From: Thalassiosira profunda
Lineage: Eukaryota > Bacillariophyta > Thalassiosirophyceae > Thalassiosirales > Thalassiosiraceae
Direction of reading: 5' to 3'
Assembly (NCBI GenBank): GCA_036939355.1
Contig: JALLAP010000756.1
Coordinates: 1 to 17,793, forward strand
DNA: 17,793 bases
The position numbers were made by a program, and so were the translations under genes. Of the stretch, positions 1 to 6,514 are shown piece after piece (the stretch's first letter is position 1; every line of letters starts with the position of its first letter). Below the pieces are notes generated by a model, which did no database searches, had not been told where the DNA came from, and saw nothing but the letters and a program-made list of their open reading frames with translations.

Positions 1-1242
1 CTGGGCGCACGTGTCCTGGAACCACTGGATCTTGTCCTCGTAGGATTTCATCTGCGCCGACGCGATGTCCGAGTACGACACGAGGTCCGTCCCGTTCGCG
101 CTCTTGATCTTCGAGTCGACGACCCCCTTGTCGGGCGTCACGAGCCCGATCTTCCCCTGCCGCATCCGATCGTTGTCGTCGAGGTAGTCCAACTTCAACA
201 CGTACGCCGATCGCTCCGTGTCGAACCGCGTCCGTTCGTCCACGTTCCCCTTCTCGTCGAACCGCGTCCACTGGAACTTCATGTCCGTCGCCCGGATCGT
301 CCGCGTCCACCCGTCCTTGTCGTAGCTCAGCTTGATCTCGGCCAGCTTGGACGCCCCCTCGGTGCTCCGTCCGACCAGCCCGATGGGGAGGTTGAACCGG
401 ATCTTTTGCCCGGACGTGGCGTTTTTGGGACACGTCACGAGCACCCGCACGCCCCCCGCCAGCAGGGCGAAGGGCTGCCCCGGCTTGACCCCCCGGGGCA
501 CCACCACCTCGAACATTTGCGTCTTGTCCCCCTGCTTGTTCGGGTTGGCAATTCGCTGCGGGGCCCGGGGTCGGTCCAAGCTCGTCGCCCCATTCTCCGG
601 CGGGGGCGGGGGGACGATCCGCACGCTCATCCCCGGCCGGGCCATGTTCGGACACGTCACGGTGAGCTGCTGCCCGTTGATCGTGACGGGGAACTGCTGT
701 CCTCCCCGCACCCCCTCGGGAATTTTCACCATGTACGCCGGCTGTTCCCCCGGGCGCAATTCCTGGTTGGGAATTTTCGTCACGTTGTCGCTGTCGGGCG
801 GCAGTTCGGGCACCTTGGGCCCCCCGCCCCCGTCTCCCCCGTCGGTCTGGTCGACCGGGACGGTGATTTGGAGGCTCTGCCCCGGCCGGCTGTCGAGGGG
901 ACATCTAACCCGGACGATGCGCCCGCCCGCAAACACCTGAAATTCCTCCCCGGGGCGGACGTTCCCGGGCACGGGGACGCGGAAGGTGGCCATGCCCCCG
1001 CCCACGCTGACGGCGCCCGGTCCATTGGTTTTTCCGGACGCGGCCGCGGCGGATTTGGATGCATCGGACTTGGACCGCCGCCCCGACAACGACGAGTCGC
1101 CGTTGGATTTGTCGGATTTGTCCTTCTTGCGCGACCGCCCCTTCTTCTTCTCCTTCTCCGATGCCCGGCCGTTCTCGGCGCTGCCCGTGCTCGACGTCCG
1201 GTCCGACGACGCGCTGGGCTTCTTGCCGAAGAATTTGTTCAT
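1..1242 (-). CDS. N-terminal part of a PGQ-repeat protein, probable HECT E3 ubiquitin ligase (3' partial)
   Basis: I translated this frame by hand: 414 codons are open from an ATG at 1240-1242 to the window edge, with an in-frame stop upstream and no ATG between. Residues 1-80 are Ser/Lys-rich and look disordered. Three beta-type repeats follow at about 84-130, 169-211 and 242-287, each with the pattern VP.GV.PGQ.F.V..GG..V.V.CP....PGQ.I. Residues 300-414 form a different domain containing DMKFQWTRFDEKG, SAYVLKLDYL and a final KIQWFQDTCAQ. From memory of diatom protein families, this order (three PGQ repeats, then a WFQD segment) precedes a HECT ubiquitin-ligase domain. The HECT domain itself would lie left of base 1 and is not seen. 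If correct, the protein transfers ubiquitin through a catalytic Cys, and the repeats would be substrate or partner modules. The frame and repeats are directly visible; the HECT call is inference. Confidence 0.75.
   Translation of the reverse strand, partial: MNKFFGKKPSASSDRTSSTGSAENGRASEKEKKKGRSRKKDKSDKSNGDSSLSGRRSKSDASKSAAAASGKTNGPGAVSVGGGMATFRVPVPGNVRPGEEFQVFAGGRIVRVRCPLDSRPGQSLQITVPVDQTDGGDGGGGPKVPELPPDSDNVTKIPNQELRPGEQPAYMVKIPEGVRGGQQFPVTINGQQLTVTCPNMARPGMSVRIVPPPPPENGATSLDRPRAPQRIANPNKQGDKTQMFEVVVPRGVKPGQPFALLAGGVRVLVTCPKNATSGQKIRFNLPIGLVGRSTEGASKLAEIKLSYDKDGWTRTIRATDMKFQWTRFDEKGNVDERTRFDTERSAYVLKLDYLDDNDRMRQGKIGLVTPDKGVVDSKIKSANGTDLVSYSDIASAQMKSYEDKIQWFQDTCAQ
853..993 (-). repeat. PGQ-type beta repeat 1 of 3
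   Basis: This segment encodes residues about 84-130 of the leftmost gene (VPVPGNVRPGEEFQVFAGGR, then VRCPLDSRPGQ). It aligns with the copies at 610-738 and 382-519, which share PG.EF/PGQ.F, a GG turn and a CP dipeptide. Spacing between copies is irregular, with Pro/Gly linkers, so these are protein-level domain repeats rather than recent DNA duplications. Confidence 0.8.
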
Positions 1243-1751
1243 GATGATGTGCCTTGTGCTGTCTTGTGCACAAATAGCAGTGATGCAGATGATTCAATCC
1301 CGCACCCCCCTCCGATGGTGCGGTCGTCGGTCCTCTCCCGACGGGAGAGAGCGCCCAGTCCTCTCCGCAGATGCCGGCCCTCCTAGCAGGGCTCAGCTTG
1401 CGCTTGTTGGGGCTCTTGTTTGTGAAGGCTATTGTATTGTAAAAGGCTGGTGGCTGGCTGCCTGGCGGGTGATTTGAGATCTTCTCACGAAGTTCAGCCC
1501 TTTCAGCCGTTTCTTGGTTCAGTGAGAGGGAGGACAACACGGGGATGGAGGAGCAGGGCTTTCTAGATAGAAAAGGCATCGTAGTAGCTCACTCGAACTC
1601 GACTGTCTCCATTGGTATCAATGCATGTGAGTCGATGTCAGTTCGGATGCTCTATGAATAATCTTTACGAGTGGACTCGAGAGCGGGGTTCTCCGGGCCG
1701 GACGGGAGCAAGCAGAGTTTGTGGTTCTTTGCCTCAGGGCAACTATGCATT
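1243..1751. other. Intergenic region: 5' flank of the PGQ-repeat gene and 3' flank of the truncated repeat gene
   Basis: I see no convincing gene here. The long minus-strand frame that crosses 905-1579 overlaps the real PGQ-repeat frame in another phase and has no recognisable protein character. The region holds the 5' leader and promoter of the gene starting at 1242 and the 3' end of the gene stopping at 1752. The only notable structure is the short inverted repeat at 1333-1349. I found no clear TATA element, tRNA or transposon end. Confidence 0.5.
1333..1349. repeat. Near-perfect inverted repeat in the 5' flank of the PGQ-repeat gene
   Basis: CTCTCCCGACGGGAGAG reads as two 8-base arms around a single central A. 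It lies about 91 bases upstream of the ATG at 1242. The string GTCCTCTCC occurs at its left edge and again near 1359, giving an overlapping direct repeat. It could be a dimeric regulator site or a leader hairpin; it could also be chance. Confidence 0.4.
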
Positions 1752-2675
1752 TTATCTGTTACCACCATAATTACCATCGTCGTCGTCGTCGCCACCCTCG
1801 GCGTCGTCGTCCTCCTCCGTCCAGCGTAGGAAATTCTTGATGGTCCGCTCGCTGAATTCGTCTTTCTTTTCGACGGCGGAAATCAGCAGGTAATCCGCAA
1901 GCCGGCCGTCCTTTACGCCGGCCATTTGGTACGCCCAGGCCAAATTGGCTATATTCTGTGCATCGAGATCAACCGTGTCCTTCAGAGATATGATGTGATC
2001 TGCCACCTTCTCAAACAGAGCAGGATGTGGCACTTTGGCCTTTGCAAATGCCCACGTGATGTTGGACAGATGCTGTGGCTGGAAGTCGTTCAGGTGGTCG
2101 AGTGCCACAATGTGACCCCCCAACGTCTCAAAAAGGCCTGGATGCGACACTACTGCTTTCGCAAATGCATGCACGGTGTTGGATAGATCCTGTGAATTGT
2201 AGTCGTTCAGGTGGCCAAGGCCAACAATGTGATCTGCCAGTGTCATAAACAGCGCAGGATGTGATACTTCTGCCTTTGCGCATGCATTCAGAGTGTTGGA
2301 GAGATCTCCAAAGTCGTGCAGGCGTTCAAGTCCAACAATGTGATTTGCCATTTTCTCAAACAGTGCGGGATGAGACACCCCAGCCTTTGCGAATGCATTC
2401 ATGGTGCTGGATAGATCCTGCGAATTGTAATCGTTCAGGTGTCCAAGCCCAACGATGTGATCAACAACTGTCGCAAACAGAGCCGCCGAAAGAGGAGCTG
2501 GCGAGGCGTCCGCCATCAAGGACGACGAGCAGGAGCGCAATCTGAGTTGGTTGAGTGCCATGGGCGGAGGCGCGGACGTTGGCATTGGTAACAGAGCATC
2601 CGACGCCAAGCGCAAGAAGTCAAAATCCGCCGGAGGGGCGAAGGGCGCCCAAAAGAGGATGATGGAGGCCGCCAT
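1752..2675 (-). CDS. 5'-truncated, chimeric paralogue of the 39-residue helical-repeat protein
   Basis: A 307-residue frame. Residues 65-307 match the C-terminal part of the gene at 3382-5670. They contain four repeats (about 83-236; one is 37 residues, the others 39) of the form QDLSNT..AFAKA.VSHPALFE...HIVGL, then a capping segment ending KKDEFSERTIKNFL and an acidic tail. The family resembles OPR/heptatricopeptide/RAP-type alpha-helical repeats that bind organellar RNA. The N-terminal 64 residues have no counterpart in the paralogue. Read on the + strand, the same DNA looks like the end of an unrelated protein, so this N-terminus is probably antisense sequence captured at a breakpoint. The paralogue's organellar leader and CysRS-like motif are absent. 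It may be a pseudogene, or a new gene with an overprinted start. The frame is intact, with no internal stop or frameshift. I saw no poly-T tract beyond its 3' end that would suggest retrocopying. Confidence 0.65.
   Translation of the reverse strand: MAASIILFWAPFAPPADFDFLRLASDALLPMPTSAPPPMALNQLRLRSCSSSLMADASPAPLSAALFATVVDHIVGLGHLNDYNSQDLSSTMNAFAKAGVSHPALFEKMANHIVGLERLHDFGDLSNTLNACAKAEVSHPALFMTLADHIVGLGHLNDYNSQDLSNTVHAFAKAVVSHPGLFETLGGHIVALDHLNDFQPQHLSNITWAFAKAKVPHPALFEKVADHIISLKDTVDLDAQNIANLAWAYQMAGVKDGRLADYLLISAVEKKDEFSERTIKNFLRWTEEDDDAEGGDDDDDGNYGGNR
1968..2429 (-). repeat. Four tandem 37-39-residue helical repeats (truncated paralogue)
   Basis: Units begin YNSQDLSS, FGDLSN, YNSQDLSN and FQPQHLSN. 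The second lacks two residues at its start (FG instead of F.PQ). Units 1 and 3 share the unusual YNSQ opening and the preceding GLGHLND, suggesting that a two-unit block was duplicated within this copy. Confidence 0.8.
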
Positions 2676-2703
2676 GCTGATGCAAGCTCAAGAATTCATG
2701 TAG
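2484..2703 (+). pseudogene. Broken 3' end of an unrecognised + strand gene
   Basis: The + strand frame that includes codon 2518-2520 reads convincingly as protein: EASAIKDDEQERNLSWLSAM, then a Gly-rich stretch with GIGNRASDAKRKKSKSAGG, then KRMMEAAMLMQAQEFM and a TAG at 2701-2703. Charged, helix-forming ends and a Lys-rich linker are normal for a real C-terminus, while the minus-strand reading of the same bases is a Pro/Ala/Leu-rich run. Left of about 2484 the + strand frame enters DNA that is homologous on the minus strand to the helical-repeat gene, so the 5' part of this gene is missing. I do not recognise the parent protein. It could instead be a 3' exon still in use if a splice joins it to an upstream exon, which I did not find. 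Confidence 0.5.
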
Positions 2704-2893
2704 CTGGCTCGCCGGCTGGGTTTATTCATCGCTGCCTCAAAGCAAATTGATGTTTATGTCCCATACAGATACGAAGCAGTGAAGAAGTTTGGGACATAAT
2801 TTTTCGCGTGAATCGGTTGGCGCAAGCGGTGCCCATCACCAGCTTGCCAGAAAGGAGCCAGAGCCGACCCCACTTCCCTATTGCCTCAGCAAC

Positions 2894-3211
2894 ATGAACG
2901 AGAACCAGAACGCCTTCTTGAAAGAGGGCCGGGCTACGTCTCGGGTGACCACCGAGCCTGGAGGGAAGAGCTCCGTTTCGCTGGTATGGGATTCTCCTGC
3001 TGAGCCCAAAAAGTCATTGCAAGTGCTGGGGTCTACGGCTGTCACTCAGCCGAAGGCGAACACTGATCAAAAGGTGGGGGCCAAGAAGGGGGTGTCAAGC
3101 AATCTTTACGCCAATGGATCGTCGCAGAACACTGGAAATGTCATCACCGATCGCCCTTCGTCCAGGGTCACCCAGCCGCCAGGAGGGAGGAGCTCGATTT
3201 CGTTTTGCTAG
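2894..3211 (+). CDS. Small protein with two SRV-x-PGG-x-S motifs (Jupiter/HN1-like motif)
   Basis: 105 residues from the ATG at 2894 (MNENQNAFLKEG). The frame stays open upstream to 2789, but only with a TTG start, so I chose the first ATG. The motif TSRVTTEPGGKSSVSLVW occurs near the N-terminus and SSRVTQPPGGRSSISFC forms the exact C-terminus. Known Jupiter/HN1 proteins, which are small disordered microtubule-associated proteins, carry repeated SSRVL.PPGG.S motifs, and comparable short proteins occur in stramenopiles. The linker is rich in Ser, Lys, Gln and Asn and probably disordered. No transmembrane segment or signal peptide is visible. The gene lies between the two paralogous repeat genes, on the opposite strand. 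Real coding is likely because the two motifs match each other; the microtubule role is only inferred from the motif. Confidence 0.6.
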   Translation: MNENQNAFLKEGRATSRVTTEPGGKSSVSLVWDSPAEPKKSLQVLGSTAVTQPKANTDQKVGAKKGVSSNLYANGSSQNTGNVITDRPSSRVTQPPGGRSSISFC

Positions 3212-3381
3212 AGTTGGGATATTGATTTGGGTGGCAGTTCGCTGTTTGGGCTGTGCTTTTTTTCCAAGGACTGTGTTGGGCCACAACAGCACCAATGGGC
3301 CATGGATACGAAGCGCACTTTTGCGACCAGGTGCAACATCTCTTGGTGCAACACTCAATCTGAGAAAGAGAGATGACTCAA

Positions 3382-5670
3382 TTAATCACCTCTACCGCCG
3401 CCACCTTTGTTGTCCTCCTTCTCCTCCGTCCAATATAGGAAATTCTTGATGGTCCGCTCGCTGAATTCGTCTTTCTTTTCGACGGCGGAAATCAGCAGGT
3501 AATCCGCAAGCCGGCCGTTCTTTACGCCGGCCGTTTGGTACGCCCAGGCCAGATTGGCTATCTCTTGTTCAGTGAAATCGACCGTGTCCTTCAGAGAAAT
3601 GATGTGCTCTGCCACTTTCTCGAAGAGAGTAGGATGTGGCACTTTCGCCTTTGCAAATGCCCACATGGTATTGGACATCTCCTGCGGCTTGAAGTCGTGC
3701 AGGCGTTCAAGTCCAACAATGTGATCTCCCACCTTCTCAAACAATTGAGGGTGCGCTACTGCAGCCTTTGCGAATGCATTCACAGTGTTGGACAGCTCCT
3801 GCGGCTTGAAGTCGTGCAGGTGGTCGAGTCCAACGATGTGATAGGCAAATTTCTCAAACAGCCGGGGATGCGATACTCCAGCCTTTGCGAATGCGTTCAG
3901 AGTGTTGGACAGATGCTGCGGCTTGAAGTCATCCAGGCGCTCCAGGCCAACGATGTGATCGGCCACCTTCTCAAAGATAGCAGGGTGCGACGCTTCCGCC
4001 TTTGCGAACGCATTCACGGTATTGGATAGTTCCTGCGGCTTGAACTCATTCAGTTGCTCAAGCCCCACGATGTGATCCCCCACCTTCTCAAAGAGAGCTG
4101 GATGCGACACACCAGCTTTTGCGAATGCATTCAGAGTGTTGGACAGATTCTGTGGCAGGAAGCTATCCAGGTGCTCAAGTCCAACAATATGATCAGCCAC
4201 TTTCTCAAACAGCGCAGTGTGCGACTCTCCAACTTTTGCGTATGCATTCAGAATGTTGGACAGAGCCTGTGGCAGGAAGTTATCCAGGCGCTCGAGCCCC
4301 ACAATGTGATTAGCCATCTTCGCAAAGAGCGCAGGGTGCGACGCTCCAGCCTTTGCAAAGGCATTGGCTGTATTGGAGAGATCCTGTGGATTGAACTTTC
4401 CCAGCCGTGGAATGGCGTTCTCCGCAATGTGGTGGAACAAAGTACTCCCATCGTCAAGTTGGGGCGCGAGCTCCATCATGCCGTATGCATATGTTAGGTT
4501 GGCAAGTTCCCGTGGCTTGACTTGTGAAAGAATGGGCACTGCGGTGCTTGCGATGAATTGAAAGATGACGTCTCTTCTGTCGGCAAGAATGCCCTGGAGA
4601 CACTGATGGTAAGCCCCCCCTCTTCGCTTCTTCTTCTTGAGATCGTCAAGAGAAACCACAACTTTTGCAAAGGCAAGAGCAGTCGTTGGCAGGTCCACTG
4701 GCCCAAATGAACCAATCTTCTCGGCCGTCTTGTTGAAGATTGAGGTCAGTTGGGAGGACAACGGTTCTTGAGTTCGCTGCCCCCGGCCCAGAAGACGCGG
4801 CACAACCGCCCAAAATGCAGATATGTCACGGTTCGATGCTCTCTCCAGATTGTTGTGAATGGCCAGGATGGCCTCGTCCATCGTTTGGCAATCCTTCATC
4901 CTCGGCATTTTGTGTGCGTCCCTCGACGAGGACCTCTGCAATGATGAATGCCCACCAGCTCTCCTGTTCGGAGGCCGCATCCGCATCCGCTCAAACGGCG
5001 TCTTCCCATCGGCACTCCATTCCTTCAGTTTATCATCGATGTGCACCCCATACCGGTGCAAATCGTCCTTGATTCTGTCTGCCCTCTGAAAATCCCGTGC
5101 TTGTCTACACCGATTCCTCGCACTGAGCAAGTTGTGGATTTCCGTTTCGGAGAGATCGCAAATCGACTGGTCGATGGGCCCACCAATCTGGGTGTATTGC
5201 AATTTGTCCCCGCGTCGAGGCCTGCCGCGCTCGCTGCTCTCCCTACTCCCATCCGCGGACGCACGTCCCGAGGCGGGATTGCCCAAACTCTGATATGCAT
5301 TCAGAAAGTTATTGGCCGCAAGCATCGGCGTCGGCGAGTATTGCCGAGCCGGGTAGGAGGAAGGCAACAACCGCAACTGCCACCCCCCAAATCCCAGCTG
5401 TCGACTGTCGTGATGCGCACATGATGTGGCGGCTGGCAATCGAGCGGCAGCGTTCGAGCGGGGACCACCAACGAGCGCCGACAGCCGGGGCCGAAGCCGC
5501 GCGAGGCGATGGGAGATCATGCAGAGTGGGTGGCGGCGGCCAACAACAACAACACCAAGCAACAGTTTGGAGGTTGGGGGGGAGAGGGGAGCGCGCGCTG
5601 CGGGGAGCAAAGGGGGCGTAGCCCAAAGATTAGCGGGGCATAGCCCGCTTAATTTAAGATATCTAAGCAT
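3382..5670 (-). CDS. Helical-repeat (OPR/HPR-like) protein with CysRS-tail-like motif, probably organellar RNA-binding
   Basis: 762 residues from the ATG at 5668-5670. A second ATG at 5518-5520 (residue 51) opens MISHRLARLRPRLSALVGG, an Arg-rich, acid-free leader typical of mitochondrial targeting, and could be the true start. Residues 174-219 (LLSARNRCRQARDFQRADRI, then DDLHRYGVHIDD) resemble the C-terminal helical segment of cysteinyl-tRNA synthetases, without a synthetase domain. Two degenerate repeats (about 322-345 and 384-425) lead into seven near-perfect 39-residue repeats at 426-698 with consensus F.PQ.LSNT.NAFAKAG.SHP.LFEKV..HIVGL..L.., followed by a capping unit and an acidic/Gly tail. 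OPR, HPR and RAP-type repeats form alpha-solenoids that bind specific organellar transcripts and control their stability or translation. The uniform repeats imply recent expansion or homogenisation. The RNA target cannot be read from the sequence. An N-terminally lacking paralogue lies at 1752-2675. Confidence 0.8.
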   Translation of the reverse strand: MLRYLKLSGLCPANLWATPPLLPAARAPLSPPTSKLLLGVVVVGRRHPLCMISHRLARLRPRLSALVGGPRSNAAARLPAATSCAHHDSRQLGFGGWQLRLLPSSYPARQYSPTPMLAANNFLNAYQSLGNPASGRASADGSRESSERGRPRRGDKLQYTQIGGPIDQSICDLSETEIHNLLSARNRCRQARDFQRADRIKDDLHRYGVHIDDKLKEWSADGKTPFERMRMRPPNRRAGGHSSLQRSSSRDAHKMPRMKDCQTMDEAILAIHNNLERASNRDISAFWAVVPRLLGRGQRTQEPLSSQLTSIFNKTAEKIGSFGPVDLPTTALAFAKVVVSLDDLKKKKRRGGAYHQCLQGILADRRDVIFQFIASTAVPILSQVKPRELANLTYAYGMMELAPQLDDGSTLFHHIAENAIPRLGKFNPQDLSNTANAFAKAGASHPALFAKMANHIVGLERLDNFLPQALSNILNAYAKVGESHTALFEKVADHIVGLEHLDSFLPQNLSNTLNAFAKAGVSHPALFEKVGDHIVGLEQLNEFKPQELSNTVNAFAKAEASHPAIFEKVADHIVGLERLDDFKPQHLSNTLNAFAKAGVSHPRLFEKFAYHIVGLDHLHDFKPQELSNTVNAFAKAAVAHPQLFEKVGDHIVGLERLHDFKPQEMSNTMWAFAKAKVPHPTLFEKVAEHIISLKDTVDFTEQEIANLAWAYQTAGVKNGRLADYLLISAVEKKDEFSERTIKNFLYWTEEKEDNKGGGGRGD
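3577..4395 (-). repeat. Seven tandem 117-base units encoding 39-residue helical repeats
   Basis: Units start with FNPQDLSN, FLPQALSN, FLPQNLSN, FKPQELSN, FKPQHLSN, FKPQELSN and FKPQEMSN, each exactly 39 residues. Variation is concentrated at a few positions: the residue after PQ, the one before SH, and the ERLDN/EHLDS-type end. This is the expected pattern for a modular recognition surface. The seventh unit differs (WAFAKAKVPHP, HIISLKDTVD) and matches the last unit of the truncated paralogue, so it is a conserved C-terminal cap. Confidence 0.9.
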
Positions 5671-6143
5671 TTATGTGAAGATATTGATGTTTGGGGGGTC
5701 TAAACGGTAAACGGAGGGCGTGCGCAAGAGCCCCCCAACCACCAAGCCGGTACGCACGCACGCACGTTGAAGACAAAACGGCCTCCCAGACCCAGAGAGC
5801 TGGTGTTGTCAGCCGTCAGCTCAGCTCTGGCGAGGGAGACGCGGCCGCCCAGGGCAGAGTAGAGTGCGCAACCACCGCCGGGCGACGAGGTATCCGGGGG
5901 CGCCGCGTGAAGGGGAAATTTGGGACTCGGGGCAACCCGCCGGTGCAGGCAAAGGAGATAGGCGGACCCCAAGGGGCTGGCCAATTCACGGTGACTCACA
6001 GGTGGCGACCGACCCTTTGCATCGCTTCGCCGCCCGGGCAAAAATATCCCGGTCGAGGACAGCCTGTGGCGAGGGGTCAATTGGTGTTGGACGCCACATC
6101 CCCCTCCGTCGGTCGGCTCTTGGGAATTGTAAGCTTTTGGCAG

Positions 6144-6366
6144 GTGAGTCCCCAAGTGCACTTTTGTGAGTGAGAGGTATCGGCCGAGAATGAGAACAAC
6201 CTACTGTGGAGATCAATGAGGCCTCCGATAATCTGGCGGCCGCGTGGATCCAAACGCTCTTGTTTGGTGTATCGTGGCGTTGTGATTGCCTGCTCCTTTT
6301 TTGATGGGCCGTGATGTGTGATGTGAAATCGCCCACGTTTATCTGAACAATCGGACGTTATTGCAG
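6144..6366 (+). other. Candidate 5'-leader intron of the RS-protein gene
   Basis: CAG|GTGAGT is a near-perfect splice donor, and TTATTGCAG|AC is an acceptable acceptor 223 bases downstream, both on the strand of the RS gene and upstream of its ATG. The tract before the acceptor is only weakly pyrimidine-rich. The TATA-like element downstream at 6432 would, if used, exclude this intron from the transcript. It is therefore an alternative-promoter or leader-intron hypothesis, unproven. Confidence 0.25.
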
Positions 6367-6431
6367 ACCGACCGGTTGATCAGTCGGCCACACAACAACC
6401 GCAAAACGGGGCAGCAAATTCTTGGGGTACC

Positions 6432-6439
6432 ATAAAAAG
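6432..6439 (+). promoter_or_regulatory. TATA-like element upstream of the RS-protein gene
   Basis: ATAAAAAG lies about 75 bases before the ATG at 6515, a sensible distance for a TATA box with a short leader. The bases that follow are A/C-rich (CCACACAACAAAAGCGAAAG), as 5' leaders often are. It is the only TATA-like run I noticed close to this gene. Confidence 0.35.
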
Positions 6440-6514
6440 GACTGCCACACAACAAAAGCGAAAGAGTCAATCGCAGAGCAACTGGGGGGGCAACAAAACC
6501 GTTGACAATTCACA

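Larger units (their letters stand above)
5671..6514. other. Intergenic region between divergent repeat-protein and RS-protein genes
   Basis: About 840 bases between two divergent genes, so promoters for both should lie here. Open frames at 5691-6173 (+) and 5700-6161 (-) are Pro/Gly/Arg-rich with no recognisable motif and are probably composition artefacts. Visible elements are a short ACGCACGC run near 5753-5765, a splice-donor-like CAGGTGAGT at 6141-6149, an acceptor-like TTATTGCAG ending at 6366, and a TATA-like element at 6432-6439. No tRNA or transposon end was found. Confidence 0.5.

Noticed and set aside
332..1579. Frames of 202, 326, 163 and 224 residues overlapping the left-edge gene
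   Set aside because: They are Pro/Arg/Gly-rich and lack motifs. The minus-strand frame from 1242, open to the edge, carries three recognisable repeats and explains the region.
1690..1760. Truncated repeat gene as a retrocopy with 5' truncation
   Set aside because: A retrocopy should show an A-tract after its 3' end (T-run here) and target-site duplications. Neither is visible, so recombination or segmental duplication is preferred.
3535..4497. Long + strand frames of 164 and 147 residues with repeated segments
   Set aside because: They are antisense to the seven 117-base repeats. Because the repeat period is a multiple of three, an open antisense phase in one unit stays open in the next. 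No independent coding signal.
5691..6173. 160- and 153-residue frames in the divergent intergenic region
   Set aside because: No recognisable motif, composition typical of GC-rich non-coding DNA, and no matching start context.
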